A DNA stretch of 64,000 bases from WRGT01 sp942493035 (GTDB lineage: Bacteria; Spirochaetota; UBA4802; UBA5550): positions 3,658,001 to 3,722,000 of the forward strand of contig OW818666.1 of assembly GCA_942493035.1 (NCBI GenBank), written 5' to 3'. Shown here one piece after another: positions 1 through 8,605 of this stretch. The translations under genes and the position numbers were made by a program. The notes below the pieces were generated by a model that was not told the DNA's origin, did not search any database, and was given only the letters and a program-made list of their open reading frames with translations. Each line of letters starts with the position of its first letter. The first letter of the stretch is position 1.

Positions 1-100
1 TATGTTAAAAAGAGAAATTACAAAGTACCACAAGGATCAGATTTATGATCTTGAATTTGATAATCAGCTGACTGCAGCTATAGAAAAGTTAAGTAAATAA
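1..100 (+). CDS. C-terminal end of an upstream gene (partial, unknown)
   Basis: An open frame runs in from the left edge and gives a 32-residue tail (ending ...DNQLTAAIEKLSK) before a TAA at 98-100. The stop overlaps the tsaD start codon in the string TAATG, so the two genes are probably translationally coupled. The tail (DxQLxxAIExL) resembles the C-terminus of S41 carboxyl-terminal processing peptidases. This is too short to name a product, and I leave it unassigned. Confidence 0.6.
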   Translation, partial: MLKREITKYHKDQIYDLEFDNQLTAAIEKLSK

Positions 101-1101
101 TGAAAGATAAATCCGGACCTGTTATAGGACTAGGACTGGAAAGTTCCTGTGATGAAACTTCCGCCGCAATCGTTATAGATGGACGGAAAATACTCTCCAA
201 CAGAATCTACAGTCAGGTTGAGCTTCATTGCGAATATTCTGGAGTTGTGCCCGAGATAGCCTCAAGGGCACACCTTGAAAAAATTAATACTCTCATTGAG
301 ATGGCTCTTAATGAAAGCGGATTTAAGTTCAGTGATCTCGATTATGTTGCAGCCACAAACAGGCCTGGACTGACAGGATCGCTCCTGATTGCCCTTCAGA
401 GCGCAAAGGCTATATCTTTCGCCATGGACATCCCCTTAATCGGAGTAAACCATCTCGAGGCTCATCTTTATGCCCCGTTTCTCGAAGGGAATGAGCCTGC
501 GTATCCGTTTATCGGCCTTCTTATATCCGGCGGAAATACGGCTCTTTATCGTGTCAACGGCCCTGGCGAAATGCTGCTGATAGGAAAAACTGTAGATGAT
601 GCTGTTGGTGAAGCATTCGACAAAGTCTCAAAATATATCGGTCTCGGTTATCCCGGCGGACCTCTCGTTGAAAATCTTGCCCGAGAGTCAGCATCAAAAA
701 AAGTCTTCTTCCCGAAAATAATGACCGATCCCGAAGATACAAGATTCTCATACTCCGGATTAAAAACTGCAGTGATCAACCACATAAAACAAAATCCCGA
801 ACAGGATAAATCTGATATAGTTTACAGCTTCCAGGAGAGAGCCCTTGAACTCCTGATAAGAAGGCTCTTTACTGCAGCCCGCAGATCGGGAATAAATAAA
901 ATGGTTGTTGCAGGGGGAGTAGCTGCAAACGGAAGACTAAGAGAACTCATTGAGGCTGAAAGAAAAAGCAGTGAAGAAGTTCTAATCCCGTCACCACTCA
1001 TGTGTACAGATAATGCCGCAATGATAGCAGGAATTTCGTATCAATACTATATCCGGAACAAATTCGATTCATTTGCAATAGACGTAAGCCCCAAACCGTA
1101 A
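100..1101 (+). CDS. tsaD: tRNA N6-adenosine threonylcarbamoyltransferase TsaD
   Basis: TsaD transfers the threonylcarbamoyl group to A37 of ANN-decoding tRNAs, working in the cytoplasm with TsaB and TsaE. The 333-residue protein has the normal family length. It opens with the ASKHA fold phosphate loop (GLESSCDETSAA). The metal-binding HxxxH motif is H118-LEA-H122. ISGGNT lies near residue 147, AGGVAANGRLRE near 267, and the second metal/nucleotide stretch CTDNAA near 300. The start overlaps the stop of the preceding gene by one base, so it belongs to an operon entering from the left. No tsaB or tsaE is visible in this window. Confidence 0.97.
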   Translation: MKDKSGPVIGLGLESSCDETSAAIVIDGRKILSNRIYSQVELHCEYSGVVPEIASRAHLEKINTLIEMALNESGFKFSDLDYVAATNRPGLTGSLLIALQSAKAISFAMDIPLIGVNHLEAHLYAPFLEGNEPAYPFIGLLISGGNTALYRVNGPGEMLLIGKTVDDAVGEAFDKVSKYIGLGYPGGPLVENLARESASKKVFFPKIMTDPEDTRFSYSGLKTAVINHIKQNPEQDKSDIVYSFQERALELLIRRLFTAARRSGINKMVVAGGVAANGRLRELIEAERKSSEEVLIPSPLMCTDNAAMIAGISYQYYIRNKFDSFAIDVSPKP

Positions 1102-1152
1102 AATAATTGCTTGCAAATCCAGCTTAACAATATAATTATAATAATAGTGACT

Positions 1153-1271
1153 TAGTATTGATTACTTAACTTTTCTATAATAAAAAACCCTATTATCCCC
1201 GCCGCCGTAGGCGGCGGGGATATATAAATTTTGTTTTTTACACTAAGAATTATATATAGGAATAATTACTG
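1153..1271. mobile_element. MITE-like element, copy 1
   Basis: A 119-bp non-coding element. Its left end (TAGTATTGATTACTTAAC) and the reverse complement of its right end (CAGTAATTATTCCTA) are imperfect terminal inverted repeats. A perfect GC-rich hairpin (CCCCGCCGCC / GGCGGCGGGG, 1197-1219) sits near the centre. It is flanked by identical 9-bp direct repeats ATAGTGACT at 1144-1152 and 1272-1280, as expected for a target-site duplication. It carries no reading frame, so any movement would need a transposase supplied in trans. It may also end the tsaD transcript. Confidence 0.8.
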
Positions 1272-1290
1272 ATAGTGACTACTAATCCCG

Positions 1291-1309
1291 GCGTATGCGA
1301 AGCATGCGC
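1291..1309. repeat. small hairpin with GAA loop
   Basis: GCGTATGC - GAA - GCATGCGC is an imperfect 8-bp stem (7 of 8 pairs) just upstream of the 1335 gene. Similar small hairpins lie at 44883-44903 and 44920-44938. Function unknown. Confidence 0.4.
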
Positions 1310-1334
1310 AGATAAATGAATAAAATGGCAGGCT

Positions 1335-2282
1335 ATGGATTTCGCTGAAGAGAAAACACCATCCGGTTATACTTTAAAAATACTTTTCAAGAAAATGAAG
1401 TTCCTTGTTTTCAACAGCAGAGGTGAATCATTTTCAGCGGATACAGAGGGCCGAAGTCTTCTTCATAAACTTCCGATGGCTGTATTTCTTGGAAATATAT
1501 TTTTGATTGAACGGGATTATCTCAAAGAGTACTCCCTCCTGAAAGTACGGGATGATACTTTAATACTCCCCTACAGAAATATAACTGAAAAGAAGAGAAA
1601 GTTTTTATTTATCCATTACGTAACATCCGTAGATATCATACCGATGAAAATCCTTATGGTAAAAAGCTACTCCCTTATGCTGAAGGATATACCATCTGAT
1701 ACCGATATCGACTACCTGATCGTTGATGAATCCCTTTCTGAAACTGAAATATCTGTTATAGCAAGCCGTTACCGTCCCGGTGAAATTATAAGGATAACAA
1801 CTGATAAAGGTGAAACGCTAAAAGAAATCATTGAAGAAAAAGGATCAGATTATATAAGTATTAATACAATGTCAGACAATCCTGTCTTCCTTGCTACTTA
1901 CCATCTTAAAAACATGGCCCTTTCAAATCTCAACCAGCTTCTGCTCGATTTTGACATTTCTGCGTTTGATACGCAGTTTATTATATATTTTATAAATGAT
2001 ATTCTCGAAAATAAAAAAAATGATACCGATGTTATCAGGAATAGACAGATGCTGACCGACCTGAAAAATGCGTACGAATTTTATCTTGCGCTGATTATCC
2101 GTGATAATAAATTTATAAATGAAATAATTGAATCCGAAACAGACTTCAGAAAACTCTCCCCATATAAAACCCTTGTATCAAAAGTAAGATCAACAAATCC
2201 AGGCAGAGATGACCAGCTTCTATACACTGAATATGAAAATCTTATTCTTGAAAAAGAAGAAGTTTTAAAAGATTCCAGATAA
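1335..2282 (+). CDS. hypothetical protein, 315 aa
   Basis: I do not recognise this protein. It is a long open frame with normal codon use, no signal peptide and no clear membrane segment, so it is probably cytoplasmic. The N-terminal 110 residues are rich in beta-type hydrophobic/charged alternation. The region around 175-270 looks helical (leucine-rich stretch NLNQLLLDFDISAFDTQFIIYF kept short here), and the C-terminus is acidic and lysine-rich. The ATG at 1335 has only a weak, closely spaced purine stretch upstream (GGCAGG); an internal ATG at 1395 (MKFLVF) is a possible alternative. It lies alone between a MITE-like element and a hairpin region. I give no function. Confidence 0.7.
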   Translation: MDFAEEKTPSGYTLKILFKKMKFLVFNSRGESFSADTEGRSLLHKLPMAVFLGNIFLIERDYLKEYSLLKVRDDTLILPYRNITEKKRKFLFIHYVTSVDIIPMKILMVKSYSLMLKDIPSDTDIDYLIVDESLSETEISVIASRYRPGEIIRITTDKGETLKEIIEEKGSDYISINTMSDNPVFLATYHLKNMALSNLNQLLLDFDISAFDTQFIIYFINDILENKKNDTDVIRNRQMLTDLKNAYEFYLALIIRDNKFINEIIESETDFRKLSPYKTLVSKVRSTNPGRDDQLLYTEYENLILEKEEVLKDSR

Positions 2283-2391
2283 TTCTAATCATACTCAAAC
2301 CCCGCGAGACAAATTTTTTTTCAAATTATAAAAATTTTTTATAATTTTTATAATTCCAGCGTATTAATAATTGGGATCTAATTTTACGTTG

Positions 2392-2433
2392 GCGTACTGT
2401 TGCCCGCTGCGATTGCTTCGGGCGGCAGTACGC
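2392..2433. repeat. inverted repeat, possible terminator or REP-like hairpin
   Basis: GCGTACTGTTGCCCG (2392-2406) and CGGGCGGCAGTACGC (2419-2433) form a 15-bp stem with two mismatches around a 12-nt loop. It lies between the 1335 gene and the phospholipase D-like gene. There is no T-run after it, so it may be a repeat instead of a classical terminator. The rest of 2283-2485 is AT-rich and holds nothing else I can support. Confidence 0.5.
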
Positions 2434-2485
2434 TTCCTGTTCAAACTCAATGTTCACAACACTATTTACCTAAAAGGAAATATCT

Positions 2486-3502
2486 TTGAAAAAAATAATT
2501 TTAACACTTCTGTTTATTGCTTTTATTTCATCTCCGGCTCTAACAGAAAATGAATGGAGAGTTTATTTTACAAATCCTTCTAAAACAAAAAAAACAGATA
2601 CGGTCAATCCTCAATCCGGCCTTATTGAAATAATAAAAAATGCAGAAAAAAGTTTAGTCGGAGCTTTCTACGATATATCATCAATCAAAATAGCCGATGA
2701 GCTCATTGCCGCACATAAGCGCGGTGTAGATATTAAACTTGTCACAGAAAATGATACCTTTTCAGGTCCGGCAATTACAAAAATACTTGAAAGCGGCATC
2801 CCTGTAATTCCGGATACAGGTTCCGGCCTGATGCACAATAAATTTGCAGTCATAGATGGTCTAACTGTATTCACCGGATCATATAACACGACTGAAAACT
2901 GCACATGGAAAAACAACAACAACGCTCTTATCATAAAATCATCAGAGCTTGCAGAGATATACAACGCGGAGTTCAGCGAAATGTTTTATTCAGGTATATT
3001 CGGAAATAAAACAGAAGAGGGTGCATTCAGTCAGCTCCGGAAGAAATATTTTACAAAACTCAACGGAATGAATATCAACGTCTATTTCGCTCCGGAGGAT
3101 AATGTTGAAAAGATTATCCATGATAGAATAAATAAAGCTGCGAAATCCATACGGTTTATGCAGTTCTCATTCACCTCTGATGTAATCGGTGAAGTGATTA
3201 TTAAAAAATTTAAAGAGGGGATAGCCGTCAGCGGACTTTTCGAAAAGAAAGGTTCCGACACTGAATACTCTGAATTTATAAAAATGAAAGTAGAGAGTAT
3301 ACCTGTCCGGCTGGATAGAAACAGAGGCGTGATGCACCACAAAGTTATAATCATTGATGATTCCTTTGTTATTACCGGATCGTTCAATATCTCAAAAAAT
3401 GCCAATAACAAAAATGATGAAAATATAATAATACTTGAGAGTCCGGAACTGGCGTCAAAATACATGGAAGAATTTAATAGAATATATAATGAGGCGGAGT
3501 AA
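2486..3502 (+). CDS. secreted phospholipase D-like protein with two HKD motifs
   Basis: The product belongs to the PLD superfamily of phosphodiesterases and nucleases. A signal peptide covers about the first 20 residues (MKKIILTLLFIAFISSPALT). Two complete HxK(x)4D(x)6GS motifs follow: HNKFAVID...GS near residue 118 and HHKVIIID...GS near 286, so both halves of the active site are present in one chain. The start is a TTG at 2486, supported by the AAAAGGA ribosome binding site at 2472-2478; no ATG fits. The substrate could be phospholipid or DNA; the short length and secreted nature fit the nuclease-type (Nuc/EndA-like) or cardiolipin-type members equally. radC follows after 1 nt. Confidence 0.85.
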   Translation: MKKIILTLLFIAFISSPALTENEWRVYFTNPSKTKKTDTVNPQSGLIEIIKNAEKSLVGAFYDISSIKIADELIAAHKRGVDIKLVTENDTFSGPAITKILESGIPVIPDTGSGLMHNKFAVIDGLTVFTGSYNTTENCTWKNNNNALIIKSSELAEIYNAEFSEMFYSGIFGNKTEEGAFSQLRKKYFTKLNGMNINVYFAPEDNVEKIIHDRINKAAKSIRFMQFSFTSDVIGEVIIKKFKEGIAVSGLFEKKGSDTEYSEFIKMKVESIPVRLDRNRGVMHHKVIIIDDSFVITGSFNISKNANNKNDENIIILESPELASKYMEEFNRIYNEAE

Positions 3503-3503
3503 G

Positions 3504-4178
3504 ATGAATAAAATGCATGCTGATTTTAAACTCCCTGTACAAAAATGTATTGATGGTGAGAGTGTTAAAAATCTTTCCGATACAGAACTTCTCGCAGTCA
3601 TTGTCGGGACAGGAATTAAAGATATTGATGTGCTTGAACTCTCTGCTAAAATGATTAAAAATATGGGCGGCCTCTCTGCAGTATCGAAGGCCGGACTTCG
3701 AGAGATAGCCGCAGAAAAGGGTCTCGGTTTAAAAACAGCAGTTAAAATACTCGTTGCCTTTGAAATAGGAAGAAGAGTTATTACAGATGTTACCGACCTG
3801 AAGCATATAAGTTCACCAAATGCAGTATGGAATCTGCTCCTCCCTGAAATAGCGTGTCTGCAGAAAGAGGAGTTCCGGGTACTTGTAGTAAACAATAAAA
3901 ATATGCTTCTGAAAAAAATCATAGTCTCAATAGGAACTATAACTGAAGCGATAGTTCACCCACGGGAGGTTTTCCGTGACGCCATAAAGGAAGCAGGCTC
4001 GGGGATAATAGTTACACATAATCACCCTTCCGGAAACGCATCACCATCGAAACAGGATATCGATACTACAAAACGGCTCGTTGAAGCCGGTAAAATTGTA
4101 GGGATACCTCTTCTCGATCACATAATTCTTACAAACTCATCGTACTACAGTATGAAAGAGAACGGATATATGGCTTGA
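3504..4178 (+). CDS. radC: RadC-family JAB domain protein
   Basis: The 224-residue protein has the N-terminal helix-hairpin-helix region (LSDTELLAVIVGTG) and the C-terminal JAMM metalloprotease-like domain with H-x-H-P-S-G...S-x-x-D (THNHPSGNASPSKQD). The glutamate-containing strand HPREVFRDAI precedes it. The family was once linked to DNA repair, but its function is unsettled. I use the ATG at 3504, preceded by GGCGGAG, because it follows the PLD-like stop directly; the upstream in-frame extension overlaps that gene. The usual N-terminal ERPREKL-type motif is shortened to PVQKCIDGE. Confidence 0.9.
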   Translation: MNKMHADFKLPVQKCIDGESVKNLSDTELLAVIVGTGIKDIDVLELSAKMIKNMGGLSAVSKAGLREIAAEKGLGLKTAVKILVAFEIGRRVITDVTDLKHISSPNAVWNLLLPEIACLQKEEFRVLVVNNKNMLLKKIIVSIGTITEAIVHPREVFRDAIKEAGSGIIVTHNHPSGNASPSKQDIDTTKRLVEAGKIVGIPLLDHIILTNSSYYSMKENGYMA

Positions 4179-4198
4179 TTCCCGGATTTAATAAATCT

Positions 4199-4265
4199 GT
4201 CATCCTCGTGAAGACGGGGATCCACCATCATTTAAAAACTGGATTCCCGTCTTCACGGGAATGAC
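4199..4265. repeat. REP-like palindrome, likely radC terminator
   Basis: Arms 4199-4224 and 4240-4265 pair over 26 bp with three mismatches (GTGAAGACGGG.ATCCA / TGGAT.CCCGTCTTCAC). This type of palindrome (GGATTCCCG...GGGAATGAC) is dispersed in many bacterial genomes. A decayed half copy (TTCACGGGAATGAC) lies at 4452-4465 just before the next gene. Between them (4266-4450) I see AT-rich DNA with no supported gene. Confidence 0.65.
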
Positions 4266-4481
4266 GTTGATTATAAATTAAGCCGTCAAAGCAATATGTC
4301 CTTAAAAATAAAGTACTTCCACCGCACCACACTTTGAATTCAAATTAAACTGCTTGACTCATACATTATAAACTGATTGAATTATACTAACAATTATGGT
4401 TTCCCGCATCTGTGCTGTGATTCAGAAGGGTCATCAATCATAGCCCGGGTTTTCACGGGAATGACAGGAAGGTATATATTC

Positions 4482-5366
4482 ATGAAAAAACTTATATTTA
4501 TCTTTTTTATTTCATTCACAATTTCCGCTTCAGCCGGAGATTCAGATTACAGCAGTCAGATCCAGCCGGGTAAATGGCTTAGAAATGTAACAGTTAAAAC
4601 AGAATATATGGGAGAGACCTCCTCTGCAAGAATACAGATTTTCTTCCCTAAAGATTATACCAAAGGGAAAAAACTTCGTACAATAATTGCGCTTCACCAG
4701 TACGATAATAATGAAAAAGACTGGGAATCGGGATCTTCAATAGAATCTTATGCCAATAAATATAATATGGTAATAGTATGCCCCTATATGGGTAAATCGG
4801 TCTATGAATCAACTTTCTACCCGGAAACATCTCACAAATGGAATGTTATTCCCGGAGGAAAATTTATCGGAGAAACATTGATAAAATTTTTAAACGATAA
4901 TTTCTCACTGGCCTTAAAAAAGGAGAGTACCGGAATTGTGGGGATTGTAGCAGGGGCTCATGGTTCAATTGTCACAGCCTGTCAGTATCCGGAAAAATTC
5001 GGAGTTGCAGCAGGAATCTCCGGTTATTACGATCCGACAATTATGCAGAACAGCAGAATGATAGAGGCAGTTTACGGAAGCTATAAAAACTTTCAGACAA
5101 GATGGGAGAATGATGATAATCCGCTAAAACTCGCTGAACGTCTTAAAGGTGTCCACGTATATCTTTACCATGGTTTAAAACAGGATGCATACAAACCTGA
5201 ACAATCACGAATCATGGCTATTAAACTGAAACAGCTGCAGAAAAAAGCTCCCGAAGATTACAGCATTGTTTATAAAGATAATAAATTCGGATTGTACGGA
5301 TGGACGTCATGGCGCGGACAGATATCAGAGATGATGGATTTTATGAATGAAAAACTGGCAGAGTAA
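4482..5366 (+). CDS. secreted esterase-fold protein, catalytic serine apparently replaced
   Basis: The sequence fits the esterase D / PF00756-like alpha/beta hydrolase fold: LRTIIALHQYDNNEKDW resembles the oxyanion-hole strand, and a histidine-containing segment near the C-terminus (YHGLKQD) resembles the usual acid/base region. A signal peptide spans about residues 1-18 (cleavage near SASAG-D). The nucleophile elbow GxSxG reads G154-I-V-A-G158, so valine stands where serine is expected. The start is the ATG at 4482, preceded by AGGAAGG; the frame extends upstream but without a ribosome site. It ends one base before the convergent methyltransferase gene. It may be a binding protein instead of an enzyme. 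Confidence 0.6.
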   Translation: MKKLIFIFFISFTISASAGDSDYSSQIQPGKWLRNVTVKTEYMGETSSARIQIFFPKDYTKGKKLRTIIALHQYDNNEKDWESGSSIESYANKYNMVIVCPYMGKSVYESTFYPETSHKWNVIPGGKFIGETLIKFLNDNFSLALKKESTGIVGIVAGAHGSIVTACQYPEKFGVAAGISGYYDPTIMQNSRMIEAVYGSYKNFQTRWENDDNPLKLAERLKGVHVYLYHGLKQDAYKPEQSRIMAIKLKQLQKKAPEDYSIVYKDNKFGLYGWTSWRGQISEMMDFMNEKLAE

Positions 5367-5367
5367 T

Positions 5368-7311
5368 TTATTTTACTCTGCTTTTTATATGGATAATATC
5401 CTTTTTATTTAATCCGAATATTTTATAAACATATTCATCAAGAACTTCAACAGAACTTCCAGATTCAATTTCCTGAACCAGTTTTAGAATATATTGATAC
5501 TCCGGCTCTCCGAGAAGTGGGACAGGAAGCTCTTCAAGATGACTACGCAGTACCTTCACTGAAGAAAACTTTTTCTGAAAAATATACTGATACAACTCCG
5601 AATTAAACAGCGCCATAATTATTTTCATATCCACACCACCAATCTGAGGAATCAGAATATTAGCGCTGTTAAGAGTCAGGCATTGCTTTTTATCACAGGC
5701 GAAAATAAGCTTATTTGAAATGTACTTATATATCAGCTTTTCACTGCATCTGTAAAAGCTTACATCGGCAGTCTGCTGAAATTTTTCCGGTTCGAATCTG
5801 ATAAATGTATCAGGCTGTGTAATTTTAAATGGAGAGATGTCTTTCCCTTTAATAACAGGTTCATTCCATTTATCTTTTTTATCTTTAATATATTCAGGAT
5901 TGTTCCCTGTAACTATTCCGAGCGCCCATATTGCATTCCCCTTTAGAGTTTTATGACTGCAGGAATAGATTCTGGAAAGAATTGTTTCATCAGTTTTATC
6001 TACATTGATATCATAAATGTAATTGCTGTTTCGGCCGAATCTGTCATGGCTTATCCGGTATGAATCGCTTATGTTTACTATTTCAACATCTTCACTGCTC
6101 ACAATGTTGCGGATATCGATTACAGATGCAGTACTGAATACATTTTTAAATATCTTTTTCTTCTGTTCAATTCTCGAGAGATGGTAATTCGTAAATATAT
6201 ATTTTCTGATATCACTGTGCATTTTTACATTCAATACGGATTCAGGTAAAACAAATGAAAGGACCCCTCCGGCTTTAAGCATCCTTAAACTTTTAACTAA
6301 AAAATATGAAAATGATTCACCTGAAAAAATTTCAGGATAATAAATTTTAAGATTTTTCAATTCCTGCTTATTGAAATGTGATCCCCATGGGGGATTTGTT
6401 GCAATGCAGTCAAACTCTGAAAGCCTGTTCATATCGTCCATGAGAATAGATTCATTAAAATCAAGCAGTGAATCTGCACAGAAAATCTTCGGTTTAAAAT
6501 CGATATGAGAGAACTTCATCAGCAAGTTAATCCTTGCAACATTTACCGCAATTGGATCAATATCTATGCCATAGATATTTTCAGGATTATCAGTTATATC
6601 AGAGAATGCCAGTAGAAATTGGCCGGTACCGCAGCAGGGATCCAGAAATAGATTTTCCGGCAAAGCTATTCTTTCAATAATTTCAGAGACAACTTTATCG
6701 GGAGTATAGTACATCCCGAGTTTACTCTTATCCCCTTCCATAAGAATGGACTGATAGATAATTCCGGTGATATTGCTGTGATCAGGGATATTGACCTTCA
6801 GAATTTCGAAAAATTCAGGCTTTATTTCAGCAATAAGTGAATCTCTCCAGATGTGAAGAGTATCACTTAACATCCTTCTTTTTTTAATATTTATATCCTG
6901 CGAATATAATATCTCCTCTGGAGAAACACCTTCAAGCATGCCTTTTCTCTGCAGAAGATTTAATGAAAGAAAAAACAAGGCAGATGAGACATCGATATTA
7001 TGTCTCATTATAAAAGATGAAATTTCAGAAACAGACCGTTTCTCGGACTCTGTTTCAAAAAGTTCATCTGGAAGAAATGTTTTAAGCGAATTAGATTTGT
7101 TCGCCCTGCTGTTCAGGCGTTTCAAATCGCCGCTGATTATCCGGCTCCGGAGTGTGATTACATCCTCTTCAAGGAAACAATGATCTGCATCACTCAGAAC
7201 TGTTTCAATGAAACCATGACGTACCCAGTTCTTCACAGATGTCTCGGATATCCCGAGCATCTGCGCTGTTTCAGAGGTAGATATATGTTTTTCAGATTGG
7301 GATGACTTCAT
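5368..7311 (-). CDS. orphan N6-adenine DNA methyltransferase with MerR-type helix-turn-helix
   Basis: The 647-residue protein starts with a MerR/excisionase-like DNA-binding segment (STSETAQMLGISETSVKNWVRHGFI, about residues 10-35). The methyltransferase core carries motif I DPCCGTGQF near residue 217, the acidic strand YGIDIDPIAV, and catalytic motif IV NPPW near 306. The C-terminal third (from about 450) resembles the TaqI-like target-recognition region, with ITGNNPEYI-type sequence. There is no N-terminal nuclease domain and no restriction or specificity gene beside it. It starts 5 nt after the pyrC stop and so ends the pyrB-pyrC run. It could be a type IIG relative that lost its nuclease, or a regulatory methylase. 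Confidence 0.82.
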   Translation of the reverse strand: MKSSQSEKHISTSETAQMLGISETSVKNWVRHGFIETVLSDADHCFLEEDVITLRSRIISGDLKRLNSRANKSNSLKTFLPDELFETESEKRSVSEISSFIMRHNIDVSSALFFLSLNLLQRKGMLEGVSPEEILYSQDINIKKRRMLSDTLHIWRDSLIAEIKPEFFEILKVNIPDHSNITGIIYQSILMEGDKSKLGMYYTPDKVVSEIIERIALPENLFLDPCCGTGQFLLAFSDITDNPENIYGIDIDPIAVNVARINLLMKFSHIDFKPKIFCADSLLDFNESILMDDMNRLSEFDCIATNPPWGSHFNKQELKNLKIYYPEIFSGESFSYFLVKSLRMLKAGGVLSFVLPESVLNVKMHSDIRKYIFTNYHLSRIEQKKKIFKNVFSTASVIDIRNIVSSEDVEIVNISDSYRISHDRFGRNSNYIYDINVDKTDETILSRIYSCSHKTLKGNAIWALGIVTGNNPEYIKDKKDKWNEPVIKGKDISPFKITQPDTFIRFEPEKFQQTADVSFYRCSEKLIYKYISNKLIFACDKKQCLTLNSANILIPQIGGVDMKIIMALFNSELYQYIFQKKFSSVKVLRSHLEELPVPLLGEPEYQYILKLVQEIESGSSVEVLDEYVYKIFGLNKKDIIHIKSRVK

Positions 7312-7316
7312 CTATA

Positions 7317-8600
7317 TCAGGCCTGCTCTCTCTTATAGACTACTTTTCCGTTGCAGATTGTGTACTCAATACTGCCGAAGAGCTCTTTCCCTATGAATGG
7401 CGTGTTCTTACATTTTGACATTAAAAACTTTTCATCTACAGTAATTTTTTCATCGGGATTTATAATAACAACGTCGGCCATACCGCCGATCTTAAGCTCA
7501 CCCTTCCCGAGGTTAAGAATCCTTGATGGATTACATGTAACTTTACTGAATGCTTCTATATATGAAAAATTATTATTCCGTACAAGTTCAGTAATAATAA
7601 GCGGCACTGCCGTTTCAAGTCCAATGATCCCAAATGGAGCATATTCCATCTCCTGCATCTTCTCAAAGAGGGCGTGAGGAGCGTGATCAGTTGCAATAAC
7701 TTCAATTGTACCATCTTTCAGTCCGCGAATAATCTCCATTCTGTCACGCTCAGTTCGAAGCGGGGGATTCATCTTTGCCATAGACAGATGCTCCTCAACT
7801 GCATCGTCTGTCAGAGCAAAATAGTGAGGTGCAGTTTCGCAGGATACGCTTATTCCGTCTGCCTTTCCGCGCCGCACCAGTTCAACTGAACCGGCTGATG
7901 AAACATGACATATGTGAAGCCGCCCCTTGGCAAGCCGTGTGAGTATTATATCACGGGCAATCATAACCTCTTCAGCTTCACAAGGTATACCGCTAAGTCC
8001 GAGTTTATTAGAGTTTAATCCTTCATTCATTAAGCCTTCATCAACTAACAGCTTATCCTCTGAATGAGCAATAATCGGCACATTAAACATTCTGGAATAT
8101 TCAAGCGCCCTTCTCATTAAAATAGAATTAGTTACCGGCTGTCCGTCATCTGTAAACGCTACCGCTCCACCTTTAACAAGCTCTCCCATCTCTGAGATCT
8201 CTTCACCCTTTCCCCCTTTCGAGATGTTGGCTGTTGGGAAAACATTTATGGGCCCCTTCGCTGCTTCCATGATTATAAAACGGACCAGGGCCTGATTATC
8301 TATTACAGGTTTTGTATTCGGCATAGTACATACAGACGTAAACCCGCTCTTGGCAGCAACCATAGATCCGCCGATTATTGTTTCGACATCCTCTCTGCCG
8401 GGCTCACGGAAATGAACATGTATATCGACAAGACCGGGAAGAACAAGAAAACCCATCGCGTCAATTACCTCATCTCCCGGTGCAGCTGAAAGATTTTTCC
8501 CGATCTCTGTAATCTTATTTTCGCTTATAATAATATCGAGCCTGTCATCTGTTCCGCTTGCAGGATCGATAAATCTTCCGTTTTTTACTAGTATTCCCAT
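7317..8600 (-). CDS. pyrC: dihydroorotase
   Basis: Dihydroorotase closes carbamoyl-aspartate to dihydroorotate, the third step of pyrimidine synthesis. At 427 residues it is the long, type I-like form. The metal-binding DIHVHFREPGRED near residue 58 supplies the HxH pair. Further metal or active-site segments are HSED near 179, ICHVSSAGS near 231 and TDHAPH near 304. It lies 5 nt after pyrB, and the two are clearly co-transcribed; in some bacteria this form associates physically with aspartate transcarbamoylase. Confidence 0.96.
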   Translation of the reverse strand: MGILVKNGRFIDPASGTDDRLDIIISENKITEIGKNLSAAPGDEVIDAMGFLVLPGLVDIHVHFREPGREDVETIIGGSMVAAKSGFTSVCTMPNTKPVIDNQALVRFIIMEAAKGPINVFPTANISKGGKGEEISEMGELVKGGAVAFTDDGQPVTNSILMRRALEYSRMFNVPIIAHSEDKLLVDEGLMNEGLNSNKLGLSGIPCEAEEVMIARDIILTRLAKGRLHICHVSSAGSVELVRRGKADGISVSCETAPHYFALTDDAVEEHLSMAKMNPPLRTERDRMEIIRGLKDGTIEVIATDHAPHALFEKMQEMEYAPFGIIGLETAVPLIITELVRNNNFSYIEAFSKVTCNPSRILNLGKGELKIGGMADVVIINPDEKITVDEKFLMSKCKNTPFIGKELFGSIEYTICNGKVVYKREQA

Positions 8601-8605
8601 AAATT

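Noticed and set aside
1197..1219. GC-rich hairpins as simple transcription terminators
   Set aside because: They recur with the same long flanks, inverted ends and target duplications, and one copy of the element lacks the hairpin. They belong to a mobile element, although they may also stop transcription.
2371..2553. 60-aa plus-strand frame upstream of the PLD-like gene
   Set aside because: It crosses a hairpin and overlaps the PLD-like signal peptide out of frame; no ribosome site fits.
6938..7183. Plus-strand frame inside the methyltransferase gene
   Set aside because: It is antisense to a gene with clear methylase motifs and has no features of its own.
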